Assembly: GCA_027348355.1 (NCBI GenBank)
Contig: DAIEPN010000185.1
Location: forward strand, 1-16,864
DNA length: 16,864 nucleotides
Direction: 5' to 3'
Source: Chlamydiota bacterium
GTDB lineage: Bacteria > Chlamydiota > Chlamydiia > Chlamydiales > Rhabdochlamydiaceae
Shown: positions 1 through 8,188 of the stretch, one piece after another
Position numbering within the stretch: the stretch's first letter is position 1
Layout of the letters: every line of letters starts with the position of its first letter
The notes under the pieces: generated by a model
What the model was told of the DNA's origin: nothing
The model's input: only the letters and a program-made list of their open reading frames with translations
Database searches by the model: none
Made by a program: the position numbers and the translations under genes

Positions 1-214
1 CTCTAGGATAGTTCAGGACCAACTCCTTAGGATCAAAACATGAATGTGTGACATTACATCTTCCTCCTCCGGAAATACGAACTTTGGAAAGTAAGACCGC
101 GGATTTTTCAAAGAGAGCAATATTGGCGGAAGGGTTGGCATTTTTTGCAGCAATGGCTGCAAAGATGCCAGCAGCACCGCCGCCAAAAACGAGTACATCA
201 TATATCATGGGCAT
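1..214 (-). CDS. BaiN/HI0933-like NAD(P)/FAD-dependent oxidoreductase, N-terminal part (cut by window edge)
   Basis: Only the first ~70 codons are in the window; the rest lies beyond position 1. The translation starts MPMIYDVLVF and has a Rossmann dinucleotide-binding motif GGGAAG right after the first beta strand, an acidic residue ending the second strand (LFEKS), and then ISGGGRCNVTH, the hallmark of the HI0933/YhiN/BaiN flavoprotein family. Family members bind FAD; their substrates are mostly unknown, though BaiN acts on bile-acid intermediates in gut bacteria, so no substrate is assigned. The ATG at 214 overlaps the stop codon of the upstream aldo/keto reductase (TAATG), which suggests translational coupling. 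A second ATG two codons later (208) is an equally possible start. Neither has a Shine-Dalgarno sequence, because the preceding bases are C-rich. Confidence 0.85.
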   Translation of the reverse strand, partial: MPMIYDVLVFGGGAAGIFAAIAAKNANPSANIALFEKSAVLLSKVRISGGGRCNVTHSCFDPKELVLNYPR

Positions 215-1200
215 TATCTATGAGGAGGGGGGGCCATAAATTCAGGTCCTACGGGGTCCAAAATTGTTTCAGACAAAATGGTATCAATTTCGCTGAAATC
301 TTGCGAGGTAAGATTCCAGTTCCATATTGTTTCCATCCCGCTCAGCTGCTCAGGTTTCCTAGCTCCCCAAAGTGCAGTAGTGACACCTTTATCTAAAACC
401 CATCGAATAGCTAAGGCCAAGAGGGATCTATGATGCTTATTTTTTACCCACTCCTCTAACTTTTTTACCGCGTTTAGATACTGAGATAGCCTGGGTTCTT
501 GGAATTTGGGGTCGATTTTCCGAAGGTCATCCCCTTTGAACTGAGTGTCTTTTTGGATTTTTCCTGTTAAAAGGCCTCTACAGAGAGGGCCATACCCCAA
601 AGTGGCAATTTCCTTTTTAAGACAGTAGTCCAGTTCTTCTTTTTCAATTGCTCTTTCAAAAAGGTTGAAAGGAGATTGCAGGCTGTGGATAGGAGCTGTT
701 TTTTGAAACTCTTCCATTTGCTCTATAGAGTAATTACTTACTCCGATAGCTCGGATTTTTCCTTGTTTAAAAAGTTTTTGTAGAGCCTCGGCTGTTTCAC
801 GAGGTGGTGTTAGAGGATCTGGCCAGTGGATTTGATAGATGTCAATATAGTCAACTTGGAGACGTCTTAGAGATTCTTCGATTTCTCTTTCAATAGATTC
901 TTTTCTAGCATCTCTCTGGATAGCTTGGTTTTCAAAGCTTAGTCCTTGCTTGGTTGCAATTACAATGTTTTCTCTTTTTCCATAGGATTTAATTGCTTTT
1001 CCTACAATTTCTTCGGAAACTCCAAAACCGTAAACAGGTGCTGTATCAATCAAATTAATTCCTAGGTCTAGCGCTTTATGGATGGTTTCGATGGCTTCTT
1101 TTTCTTTTGTCCCACCCCACATCCATCCTCCAATTGCCCATGTTCCAAGAGCGATTCGAGAAACTTTTTGTGTAAGGGGAGAGAAATTGAGATATTCCAT
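214..1200 (-). CDS. aldo/keto reductase family oxidoreductase
   Basis: A 328-residue NAD(P)H-dependent reductase of the TIM-barrel aldo/keto reductase superfamily. The catalytic tetrad is visible: Asp52 and Tyr57 in LIDTAPVYG, Lys84 in VIATKQG and His125 in YQIHWPD. GVSNY and a C-terminal WGARKPEQL segment are also typical of cofactor binding in the family. I chose the start at 1200 because AAGAGGA lies just upstream at good spacing. The frame stays open to an ATG at 1281, but that would add 27 hydrophobic/basic residues not expected in this cytosolic family. A 96-base gap separates it from the permease gene upstream, so it may be read from the exporter promoter or from one of its own. Its stop overlaps the next start. 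A run of seven C near the 3' end sits just before that junction. The substrate cannot be inferred. Confidence 0.9.
   Translation of the reverse strand: MEYLNFSPLTQKVSRIALGTWAIGGWMWGGTKEKEAIETIHKALDLGINLIDTAPVYGFGVSEEIVGKAIKSYGKRENIVIATKQGLSFENQAIQRDARKESIEREIEESLRRLQVDYIDIYQIHWPDPLTPPRETAEALQKLFKQGKIRAIGVSNYSIEQMEEFQKTAPIHSLQSPFNLFERAIEKEELDYCLKKEIATLGYGPLCRGLLTGKIQKDTQFKGDDLRKIDPKFQEPRLSQYLNAVKKLEEWVKNKHHRSLLALAIRWVLDKGVTTALWGARKPEQLSGMETIWNWNLTSQDFSEIDTILSETILDPVGPEFMAPPPHR
227..233. repeat. homopolymer tract, 7 G (+) / 7 C (-)
   Basis: Seven identical bases lie in the last codons of the aldo/keto reductase gene, directly ahead of the TAATG junction with the flavoprotein gene. Slippage here would change only the last residues of the reductase, but would move the stop away from the coupled start. 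Confidence 0.6.
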
Positions 1201-1296
1201 ACTTTTTCCTCTTGTTAAGATAAATTTTAAGTAAAACCAGATTTTGTTTTTTGGGAAAGTAAATAATGAACTAGTAAACAAGAGATAACAAAGGGA

Positions 1297-2415
1297 TTAC
1301 TCTAGACGTTTGCGGAAAAACCAAGTTGCGGCAGTGATGTTGAAGGCGGCGATAAGGACCATCGGATAGATGTACGTAAGAACATCTTGGAAAGGTAGTT
1401 CTTTTAGAAAACATCCTCTGGAAATAACAAGAAAATGTCTTAGGGGATTGATTTCAGTTACGGTTTGTAGCCAAACAGGCATGTTTTCTATGGGGGTTGC
1501 AAAACCAGACAGGGTAACTGCTGGGACCATGAACAAGAGAACTCCTAAAGAAGCTTGCTGCTGTGTTTTGCAAAGACATGAGATAAAAAGACCAATGCCT
1601 ACAATGGCGCAGATAAAGACAAACATTCCAAAATAAAGGGAAAGAATGGAACCCGTAAAAGGAATGTGAAAAACAAAGATAGCTGCAAGTAGGATGAACG
1701 TTCCTTCTGCCATTCCAATGAAGATCCCAGGAATGATTTTTCCTATGATGATTTGTATAGGAGTAAGAGGAGTGACAAGCAGCTGTTCGAACGTACCTAG
1801 CTCTTTTTCTCTAGCCACAGATAAAGCTGTGACTACAAGTCCGATTAACATAGTTAATATGGCCACAAGCCCAGGAACTGTAAACCAAGGATAGTGCAGA
1901 TTAGGGTTGAACCAGTTTCTTTGTATTAGAACAATGTTACTACCTTGAACCCCTGCAATTTTAGCAATATCACTGTTATATTGGTCGACAATTTGATTTA
2001 TGTATCCAAAGACAATCTGAGTAGAATTGGATTTTCTTCCATCTAGAATGACCTGTACATCGGCAGATTTTTTAGAAAGAAGATTTTTAGAAAACTGATC
2101 ATCTATATGTATTACGGCTACTACATCTTGGTTGTTAATTTCGTCTGCTATGCTTTCTGTGTTTTTTACAAAAATAATACGAGTAAAAACTGGAGCCCCA
2201 GAAAATCTTTGCACGAGTTCATTAGATTGCTGTCCACTATCGCGGTTTATAATCCCAATCGAGACGTTTTTTACATCGAGTGTTGCAGCAAAAGAAAAAA
2301 GAATAAGTTGTAAAATCGGAGGCACGATCAAAACGGCCCTACTTGGATTATCTTGCCAGACGGCTAAGAATTCCTTTTTTATCAAAGCTAGGATCCTTAA
2401 TACAATTTGCATCAT
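1297..2415 (-). CDS. ABC-2 type exporter permease (YbhR/YhhJ-like), second permease of the operon
   Basis: A 372-residue inner-membrane permease of the ABC-2 export family. The layout is typical: a short cytosolic start with KKEFLAVWQDNPSRA, one membrane helix (about residues 25-45), a large extracytoplasmic loop of roughly 150 residues, then five hydrophobic helices. The family's cytosolic coupling motif AREKELGTFEQLLVTPLT follows the second helix. I place the start at 2415 (MMQIVLRI), two bases after the stop of the preceding permease, so translation is probably coupled; there is no clear Shine-Dalgarno. The frame is open further upstream to 2514, but that stretch overlaps the preceding gene and is polar and low in family likeness. 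It most likely forms a heterodimer with the neighbouring permease, powered by the double ATPase. The exported substrate is unknown. Confidence 0.9.
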   Translation of the reverse strand: MMQIVLRILALIKKEFLAVWQDNPSRAVLIVPPILQLILFSFAATLDVKNVSIGIINRDSGQQSNELVQRFSGAPVFTRIIFVKNTESIADEINNQDVVAVIHIDDQFSKNLLSKKSADVQVILDGRKSNSTQIVFGYINQIVDQYNSDIAKIAGVQGSNIVLIQRNWFNPNLHYPWFTVPGLVAILTMLIGLVVTALSVAREKELGTFEQLLVTPLTPIQIIIGKIIPGIFIGMAEGTFILLAAIFVFHIPFTGSILSLYFGMFVFICAIVGIGLFISCLCKTQQQASLGVLLFMVPAVTLSGFATPIENMPVWLQTVTEINPLRHFLVISRGCFLKELPFQDVLTYIYPMVLIAAFNITAATWFFRKRLE

Positions 2416-2417
2416 AG

Positions 2418-3566
2418 TTAATCGAGTCGTTTTACTATTTTTAGAGAGATCATGATAAAGATAATAATTGTATACACTATCATGGCTCCAATATCGAGAA
2501 GAATGAGCTGCCAAATATTGCCAACAAGAAAAAGAGTTTCCAAACTAGACACGAAGTATTTTGCTGGAACCAGATACGTAAATAGCCTTATCGCCGTAGG
2601 CATGCTGGATATTTCAAAAATTAATCCGGATAGCATGAAAGAAGGTAAAAATGCAGTAACAATTGCAATCTGCGATGCTGTGAATTGATTTTTCGTAAAA
2701 AAGGAAATTAAAAGCCCTGTGCCTAGGGCAGTAAGTAAAAAAAATCCTGTTACGAGAGCGAGTACTAAATAGGACCCTCTAAAGGGAACACCATAGCCAT
2801 AATAGGCTACAATAGTACAAATTGTCATAGACCCCATTCCTAAACAAAAGTAGGGAATTAACTTTCCAAGAGCGATCTCAAGCATGGTCACAGGGGTAGT
2901 CATAAGAGCTTCCATAGTCCCTTTTTCCCATTCTCTTGTAACTACAAGGGCAGTAAGGAGCGTTCCGATGAGTGTCATAATGAGTGCGAGAGATCCGGGA
3001 ATTAAAAAAAAATGGCTATTTAGTTCCTCGTTGAACCAATATCTTGATTGAAGTTGAACGCTAGGCGGTTGCTGCAGAGCTTGGCTGATTATCTCTTGCT
3101 TTTGCCAATTAGTAAAGGCTGATTGGACATAGTTTTGTACGAAGCTAGCTGTATTAGGTTCGCTTCCGTCAGCCACAACGAAAATAGGGGCGATATCTCC
3201 TCTTTCTAGAAATTCGGAAAAATAGAAAGGAACAGTTACAATCCCTTTCAATTTTCCAGAAATGAGTTTGGGAGTCAGCTCTTCTATGGTTCTTGCAACG
3301 TCTATAGAAAAGAAAGTGGAATTTTTCAACGAGTTTGCAAAACTTTGCATATTTGGATTTGTATCTTCAAGAACTAGGCCAACTTCTAAATTTTTAGCAT
3401 CTAAAGAAACACCCGTTCCGTATACGAAAATTAAAAATAGCGGAAGGACTGCGGCGATGAGGATACTGCTTGGATCACGCACGATCTGAAAAAACTCTTT
3501 GATGATAAGGGCTTTGAGCCTACGCAAGCTGAATCTTCTTTTTTCTGTTTGTTTTTGTTCATTCAT
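2418..3566 (-). CDS. ABC-2 type exporter permease (YbhS/YhhJ-like), first permease of the operon
   Basis: A 382-residue inner-membrane protein with the same architecture as the next gene: a cytosolic amphipathic segment RLKALIIKEFFQIVRDP (the conserved entry motif of ABC-2 permeases), helix 1 at about residues 35-52, a long extracytoplasmic domain to about residue 195, and five C-terminal helices. TREWEKGTMEALMTTPVT is the coupling motif between helices 2 and 3. The start at 3566 lies seven bases after the ATPase stop, with a weak GAAAG upstream. The two permeases resemble each other in motif order but differ clearly in sequence, consistent with an old duplication and a heterodimeric channel. 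In E. coli the related YbhFSR and YhiI/YhhJ systems export drugs or other small molecules; that role is inferred here by family only. Confidence 0.92.
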   Translation of the reverse strand: MNEQKQTEKRRFSLRRLKALIIKEFFQIVRDPSSILIAAVLPLFLIFVYGTGVSLDAKNLEVGLVLEDTNPNMQSFANSLKNSTFFSIDVARTIEELTPKLISGKLKGIVTVPFYFSEFLERGDIAPIFVVADGSEPNTASFVQNYVQSAFTNWQKQEIISQALQQPPSVQLQSRYWFNEELNSHFFLIPGSLALIMTLIGTLLTALVVTREWEKGTMEALMTTPVTMLEIALGKLIPYFCLGMGSMTICTIVAYYGYGVPFRGSYLVLALVTGFFLLTALGTGLLISFFTKNQFTASQIAIVTAFLPSFMLSGLIFEISSMPTAIRLFTYLVPAKYFVSSLETLFLVGNIWQLILLDIGAMIVYTIIIFIMISLKIVKRLD

Positions 3567-3573
3567 TGCACTT

Positions 3574-5289
3574 TCAATTCCTCTCTAAACTAAATGCGAT
3601 AAAGGCATCTTCTAGCGTAGGCGATGGGATTTTCTCTGAGCGTACAGCTTCTTTAAGGTTATCGGGGCTGTCAATTGTTATCAGTTCTCCATGATTGATC
3701 AGTCCAATTCGATCACAAGATTCCGCTTCGTCCATGAAGTGTGTTGTAATGATGACAGTCACTCCTTTTTCTACGAGGCCATTGATGTGGTTCCAAAATT
3801 CTCTACGTGTAATAGGGTCCACTCCTGAAGTAGGTTCATCGAGAAAAAGAACTTCCGGGTTATGCATGACGGTACAAGCGAGGGCCAGGCGCTGTTTAAA
3901 ACCTAAGGGAAGTTCAGAGGCTTTCGTATTTAAGTAACTAGACAAGGAAAAAATTTTGACCATTTCATCGATCGTTTTCTTACGAATCAATTCCGGAACG
4001 GAATAGATTCCAGAGAAAAATTCCAAATTCTGTAAACAAGTCATATTCGAATATAAAGAAAATTTTTGTGCCATATATCCAATGCGACCTCGTGCCTTAC
4101 TTGGAGCCGCTTGCATAGCTAAACCTGCTACGAAAGATTGCCCTTTAGTTGGAGTCAATAGACCGCATAGCATTTTAAATGTAGTTGATTTTCCAGCTCC
4201 ATTGGGCCCTAAAAGTCCAAAGATTTCCCCTCGCTTTATTTTGAAAGTAATGTCCTGTGCTGCCACAAAATTTCCAAAGGTTTTAGTGAGGTTGATGGCT
4301 TCGACGAGTGTCTCCTTGCCTTCGTGCAAAGATTTCGTAATATCAGCAATTTCAGATGATCCTCCAGGACCACCACCTAAAATATCCATAAAGGCATCTT
4401 CGAAACGTGGGGGAACCTCTTTCCAAATCGCTTTTTCTCCCGCATCTAAAGTTGCAATAGCGGGCATTGTGGCGTTTTCTTTTAGTACAACGCGTACTGC
4501 GCTGCCTTGAATCACTCCATCGATGATATTCTCATTCATTAGGGCGTTATGGAGTACGTTTCTGCGTCTAGTAGAGATATTTTGAATTTGAAACGTCCTT
4601 CCAAGGACCCTTTTTGTTAGTTCATCAGGAGGACCGCTATAGAGGAGCTTACCTTCATTGATAAGGAAAACTTCATCGCATTTTTCCGCTTCATCAAGAT
4701 AAGCTGTACTCCATACAATAGAAGTGCTTCCATGTCTAAGCTCGGAAACCATCTTCCAAAGTTCTCTACGAGATATGGGATCTACTCCAACACTTGGTTC
4801 ATCAAGAAGTAGTAACTTTGGTTTGCGAAGAAGTGTGCAGGCAAGACCCAACTTTTGCTTCATCCCGCCGGAAAGATTATAGGCAAGCCTTGTTGTAAAG
4901 GGATGAAGCCCTGTGAAAAAGAGCAATTTATCAAAGGTTTTTTCTCGATCTTTATCAGATAGATTTTGTAAATCTGCATATAAATGAAGGTTTTGAATGA
5001 CTGTCAGATCTTCGTACAACCCAAATCTTTGGGGCATGTAACCGATAATCTCATGGATTTCTGGAGCCTCTTTGACTGTGTCAAAGCCTGCAATTTCTAT
5101 ATTTCCTTCAGAAGGAAGAAGAAGTCCTGCCATAATGCGAAGTAGAGTCGTTTTTCCAGCTCCATCAGATCCGACGAGTCCAATAATTTTTCCAAAGGAG
5201 ATCTGGGCATTAATATTGCTCAGAGCAGGGGTAGACTCTTCTTCGAAATACTTAGAAAGATTTCGAATTTTTACAAGGACATCGTTCAA
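3574..5289 (-). CDS. ABC exporter ATPase with two fused nucleotide-binding domains (YbhF-like)
   Basis: A 571-residue cytosolic protein holding two complete ABC domains in tandem, as in YbhF. Domain 1: Walker A GSDGAGKT (40-47), Q-loop YMPQ (84-87), signature LSGGMKQK (139-146), Walker B LLLLDEP (159-165), but Ala196 where the H-loop histidine is expected (WSTAYLDEAE). Domain 2: Walker A GPNGAGKS (361-368), Q-loop YMAQ (405-408), degenerate signature LPLGFKQR (460-467), Walker B LFLDEP (481-486) and an intact H-loop His517. ATP sites form between one domain's Walker motifs and the other's signature, so the consensus site would be domain 2 Walker/H-loop with domain 1 LSGG. The start is a TTG; no ATG is available upstream of Walker A, and AGAGG, overlapping the previous stop, lies five bases ahead of it. 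Confidence 0.93.
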   Translation of the reverse strand: MNDVLVKIRNLSKYFEEESTPALSNINAQISFGKIIGLVGSDGAGKTTLLRIMAGLLLPSEGNIEIAGFDTVKEAPEIHEIIGYMPQRFGLYEDLTVIQNLHLYADLQNLSDKDREKTFDKLLFFTGLHPFTTRLAYNLSGGMKQKLGLACTLLRKPKLLLLDEPSVGVDPISRRELWKMVSELRHGSTSIVWSTAYLDEAEKCDEVFLINEGKLLYSGPPDELTKRVLGRTFQIQNISTRRRNVLHNALMNENIIDGVIQGSAVRVVLKENATMPAIATLDAGEKAIWKEVPPRFEDAFMDILGGGPGGSSEIADITKSLHEGKETLVEAINLTKTFGNFVAAQDITFKIKRGEIFGLLGPNGAGKSTTFKMLCGLLTPTKGQSFVAGLAMQAAPSKARGRIGYMAQKFSLYSNMTCLQNLEFFSGIYSVPELIRKKTIDEMVKIFSLSSYLNTKASELPLGFKQRLALACTVMHNPEVLFLDEPTSGVDPITRREFWNHINGLVEKGVTVIITTHFMDEAESCDRIGLINHGELITIDSPDNLKEAVRSEKIPSPTLEDAFIAFSLERN

Positions 5290-5302
5290 GATTGCCTCTA
5301 TG
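5289..5302 (-). promoter_or_regulatory. ribosome binding site deciding the TTG start of the ABC ATPase
   Basis: On the minus strand AGAGG is followed by CAATC and the TTG start. The AG of AGAGG belongs to the TAG stop of the membrane fusion protein gene, so termination and re-initiation are physically linked. Confidence 0.6.
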
Positions 5303-6161
5303 GTTTTTCAGACTCGCACTTTAATCGTATCGTTACAGGCATACCTTGACGTAGACCCCTATCAGGGTTATCAACAATAACTCGTAGACGATAAACTAGA
5401 TCTGTTCTCAGCTCTGTAGTTTCTACCGTTTTCGGAGTAAATTCCGCAACAGGGGAGATAAATCCAATATGACCATAATAAGTAGGATTGGTTTTAGTGT
5501 CTGTGTATACCTCCGCTTGCATTCCAGGATAAATTCTTCCTAGGTTTGGCTCAGAGACATAGGTGCGAATCCAGACAGGAGAATCTATGGAAAGTGTGTA
5601 GACTGGTTCTCCAGCATTAATGACAGAACCTGGTTCTCGAATTCTTGTTAAGATCATTCCATTGGAAGGAGCATAAAGCTCTGTATCCTCATACCTTGTG
5701 GTCGCACTAGCAAGGCTTGCTTTAGCCTGCTCGAAATTGGCTTGTACTGATTCCTCGTTAAAAAGAGCATCATCGAAAATTTCTCTAGAAATAGCGGCAG
5801 AGCCAATGGCTTTACTTCTTTTTTCTACTCTCGCTTTTGCACCCTGGAGAGAGGCTTCCACTGCAGAGAGATTTGCTTTCGCCTGCCATACGTCTTCTTC
5901 GTACGGAGTTTTTTCGAGCATGGCCATTAATTGTCCTTGCCTGATTTCATCTCCTTCTTCAAATAGCAAGGTTTGCACTTTTCCCGGTACGCGAAATCCA
6001 AGATCAACTTGTCTAATGTCAACATTACCGTAGATGACAAGATCACAACTTGTCTTTTTCTCCGTTCTAAAAAAATAGGAGAATAGGAGGAGGAATATAA
6101 AAAGGGCTCCGGTTCCAAAAAAAATAATTCGTTTTTTCTGAGTAGGGTCTAGTTTTTCCAT
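5298..6161 (-). CDS. HlyD/YbhG-type membrane fusion protein of the ABC exporter
   Basis: A 287-residue periplasmic adaptor. After ten polar residues there is one strongly hydrophobic helix (about 12-31) that would anchor it in the inner membrane. Then come half of a biotinyl-lipoyl domain (42-85, with FRVPGKVQ and EEGDEIRQGQ), an alpha-helical hairpin rich in Ala, Glu and Lys (about 86-158), the second lipoyl half (160-192, with APSNGMILTR and EPGSVINAGEPV), and a beta-barrel domain (to about 283). This order is that of HlyD/EmrA/YbhG adaptors, which bridge an inner-membrane pump and a TolC-like outer-membrane channel. It is somewhat shorter than YbhG of E. coli, mainly in the helical hairpin. 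No TolC gene is in the window. It is the first gene of the minus-strand operon and diverges from kdp. The ATG at 6161 has no good Shine-Dalgarno. Confidence 0.92.
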   Translation of the reverse strand: MEKLDPTQKKRIIFFGTGALFIFLLLFSYFFRTEKKTSCDLVIYGNVDIRQVDLGFRVPGKVQTLLFEEGDEIRQGQLMAMLEKTPYEEDVWQAKANLSAVEASLQGAKARVEKRSKAIGSAAISREIFDDALFNEESVQANFEQAKASLASATTRYEDTELYAPSNGMILTRIREPGSVINAGEPVYTLSIDSPVWIRTYVSEPNLGRIYPGMQAEVYTDTKTNPTYYGHIGFISPVAEFTPKTVETTELRTDLVYRLRVIVDNPDRGLRQGMPVTIRLKCESEKP

Positions 6162-6207
6162 GCGAGATGTACTTTTTTGTGTTTTGCAATTTGGAATATG
6201 TTTAGCT

Positions 6208-6217
6208 GTAAATTTAC
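6208..6217. repeat. 10-bp perfect palindrome in the divergent promoter region
   Basis: GTAAATTTAC reads identically on both strands. It lies in the ~205-base gap between the exporter operon and kdpF, a place where a regulator of either operon could bind. An AT-rich palindrome of this size can occur by chance; no second copy was seen nearby. Confidence 0.3.
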
Positions 6218-6283
6218 TCTATATCGAAAAGGAAAATGGCGCAAGCAAATCTATAGTAAGGAATGACTCTCACAATTTTTTTG

Positions 6284-6312
6284 TTTACGTGCATTCGAAT
6301 AATTTTTATAAG
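6284..6312 (+). promoter_or_regulatory. candidate sigma-70-type promoter of the kdp operon
   Basis: TTTACG (6284-6289) and TATAAG (6307-6312) are separated by exactly 17 bases, a good match to -35 and -10 consensus elements. Transcription would begin near 6319, leaving a leader of about 48 bases before kdpF. Assigned by eye only. Confidence 0.45.
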
Positions 6313-6366
6313 GAAGTTGACACGGAACCTGGCTTGAATTTTTTTTTCGGAAAAAATACACAAATC

Positions 6367-6456
6367 ATGAAAATCGAATTTCTCATCGTTGGCATACTTT
6401 CTGTTTTAGTGATCATATATTTGGTCTACGCAATTTGGCATCCGGAAGAGTTTTAG
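6367..6456 (+). CDS. kdpF: K+-transporting ATPase small subunit KdpF
   Basis: A 29-residue, single-helix membrane peptide. Its length equals that of E. coli KdpF, and the C-terminal part (YLVYAIWHPEEF) matches the KdpF pattern YLVYAL followed by a short polar tail ending in E-x-F. KdpF is known to sit in the membrane against KdpA/KdpB and to stabilise the KdpFABC complex. The frame is open further upstream to 6160, but only this last ATG gives a KdpF-like protein, and the candidate promoter lies inside the longer frame. The Shine-Dalgarno is weak (GGAAAA, rather far from the ATG). kdpA follows 33 bases later. Confidence 0.88.
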   Translation: MKIEFLIVGILSVLVIIYLVYAIWHPEEF

Positions 6457-6489
6457 AAGTAGATGTAATAGAGGTGTGGAGAAGAAAAA

Positions 6490-8181
6490 ATGCATGTTTT
6501 TGATTGGTTAGAACTATTTTTCTTTATCGCTCTTCTTCTTCTCTTAGTCCCTTTTGTAGGCATTTACATAGCAGCTGTAGCAACGGGCTCAAAGAACTTT
6601 CTTACTCCTGTTTTTGGCAGAATAGAAAAGAGGATTTATCGTCTTTGCGGGATTGATCCGGAAATGGAGATGCATTGGAAAGAGTATGCAAAAGCTCTTG
6701 GTATTTTTGCTCTATTAAGCATTTGTTTTCTCTTTTTGATACAGATCATACAGTTTGTTTTACCTCTTAATCCACAAAAATTTTCTTCTGTTTCATGGGA
6801 CTTAGCTTTAAATACAGCGATTAGCTTTACAACAAATACAAATTGGCAATCGTATGCCGGAGAAACAACTCTAAGTTATTTCACACAAATGCTTGGTATT
6901 GGTGTACAAAATTTCTTAAGTGCCGGAACGGGGCTTTGCGTTTTTTTTTCCTTTGTAAGAGGTATCTCTAGAAAATCGGCTCTATCCATTGGAAATTTTT
7001 GGACGGATCTAACGCGTAGTGTTCTCTATATTTTAGTTCCACTATCTTTTATCCTAGCGTTCATTTTAGTCGCACAAGGAGTTGTACAAACACTTTCTCC
7101 CTATGTAGAAGTCTCAACAATGGAAGGGTCTTCTCAAGAGATCCCTCTAGGTCCTGTAGCTTCTCAGGTTGCAATCAAGCAAATAGGATCAAATGGAGGG
7201 GGCTTCTTTAGAGTCAATAGCGCTCACCCGTTTGAAAATCCGACCCCTATTTCGAATTTTTTTGAAACATTGGCTATTATCTTGATCCCGGCTGCTTCTA
7301 CCTATGCATATGGCCTACTTATTGGATCAAAAAAAGAGGGGTGGATGATCTTTTCCGTCATGTTTACCTTATGGATAATTGGGTTCGCCATTTCTATGTA
7401 CTCTGAAACTTTGATTAATCCAGTTTTTGGGATGCACTCGTATTGGGAAGGGAAAGAGATGCGTTTTGGAGTGTTAGGCAGTATCCTTTGGTCTACGCTC
7501 ACGACCGCTACTTCGAATGGCTCCGTCAATGCTATGATGTCGAGCTTGTCTCCATTAGCTGGTGGAGTTGCCATGTTTAATATTATGCTCAGTGAAATTG
7601 TTTTTGGTGGGGTAGGAGTCGGAATCTCTGGTATGATCCTTTTTATTCTACTTGCGATGTTTTTGACAGGACTAATGTCGGGAAGAACTCCCCAATATCA
7701 ATATAAGAAGATTGAAAAGAAAGAAATGAGATGGGTGATCGTAGCAATCGTCATTCCTAGTGCTTCAATTTTACTTGGGAGTGGGATCAGCTGTGTTCTC
7801 ACACTAGCCTTGCAAGGACTAGATGTGGGAGGTCCTCATGGTCTATCTGAAATTCTGTATGCATTCTCTTCCGCAGCTGGAAATAATGGCAGCGCTTTTG
7901 CTGGGATCCAAAGCAATACTATTTATTATAACTTGTTACTCTCTTTGATCATGTTGCTTGGAAGAGCTGCAATTATTCTTCCTTGTTTGGCAATTTCAGG
8001 AAGTTTAGTACAAAAAAGTTATTTAGCTCCTTCTCCTGATGCCTTTAGATCTGACTCGTTTCTTTTTGCAATATTATTGATTGGTACGATTGTCCTAGTA
8101 GGAGCCTTAACTTTTTTTTCTGTACTTTGCTTGGGGCCGATCGTAGAGCATTTTGTTATGAAAAATGGGTTAACATTTTAG
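6490..8181 (+). CDS. kdpA: K+-transporting ATPase subunit A, the channel-like K+-binding subunit
   Basis: A 563-residue polytopic membrane protein, close to the 557 residues of E. coli KdpA. It belongs to the superfamily of K+ transporters with four selectivity-filter loops, and all four are visible: TNTNWQSYAGE (115-125), GSNGGGFF (233-240), TTATSNGSVNAM (338-349) and AAGNNGSAFAG (462-472). The signature NSAHPFENPT follows the second filter. KdpA selects K+ and passes it to KdpB. After the third filter it reads NAMMSS where E. coli has NAMHDS, a deviation that may be lineage variation. The start at 6490 has GGAG eight bases upstream. kdpB follows seven bases after the stop. Nothing in this gene looks damaged, in contrast to kdpB. 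Confidence 0.97.
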   Translation: MHVFDWLELFFFIALLLLLVPFVGIYIAAVATGSKNFLTPVFGRIEKRIYRLCGIDPEMEMHWKEYAKALGIFALLSICFLFLIQIIQFVLPLNPQKFSSVSWDLALNTAISFTTNTNWQSYAGETTLSYFTQMLGIGVQNFLSAGTGLCVFFSFVRGISRKSALSIGNFWTDLTRSVLYILVPLSFILAFILVAQGVVQTLSPYVEVSTMEGSSQEIPLGPVASQVAIKQIGSNGGGFFRVNSAHPFENPTPISNFFETLAIILIPAASTYAYGLLIGSKKEGWMIFSVMFTLWIIGFAISMYSETLINPVFGMHSYWEGKEMRFGVLGSILWSTLTTATSNGSVNAMMSSLSPLAGGVAMFNIMLSEIVFGGVGVGISGMILFILLAMFLTGLMSGRTPQYQYKKIEKKEMRWVIVAIVIPSASILLGSGISCVLTLALQGLDVGGPHGLSEILYAFSSAAGNNGSAFAGIQSNTIYYNLLLSLIMLLGRAAIILPCLAISGSLVQKSYLAPSPDAFRSDSFLFAILLIGTIVLVGALTFFSVLCLGPIVEHFVMKNGLTF

Positions 8182-8188
8182 GGGACAT

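Noticed and set aside
4082..4510. 142-codon plus-strand frame inside the ABC ATPase gene
   Set aside because: Antisense shadow of the linker and second Walker A region of a clearly conserved ATPase.
6317..6322. Perfect TTGACA -35 box upstream of kdpF
   Set aside because: At 16-18 bases downstream there is only a long T-run and no -10-like sequence. The TTTACG/TATAAG pair at 6284-6312 is the better promoter.
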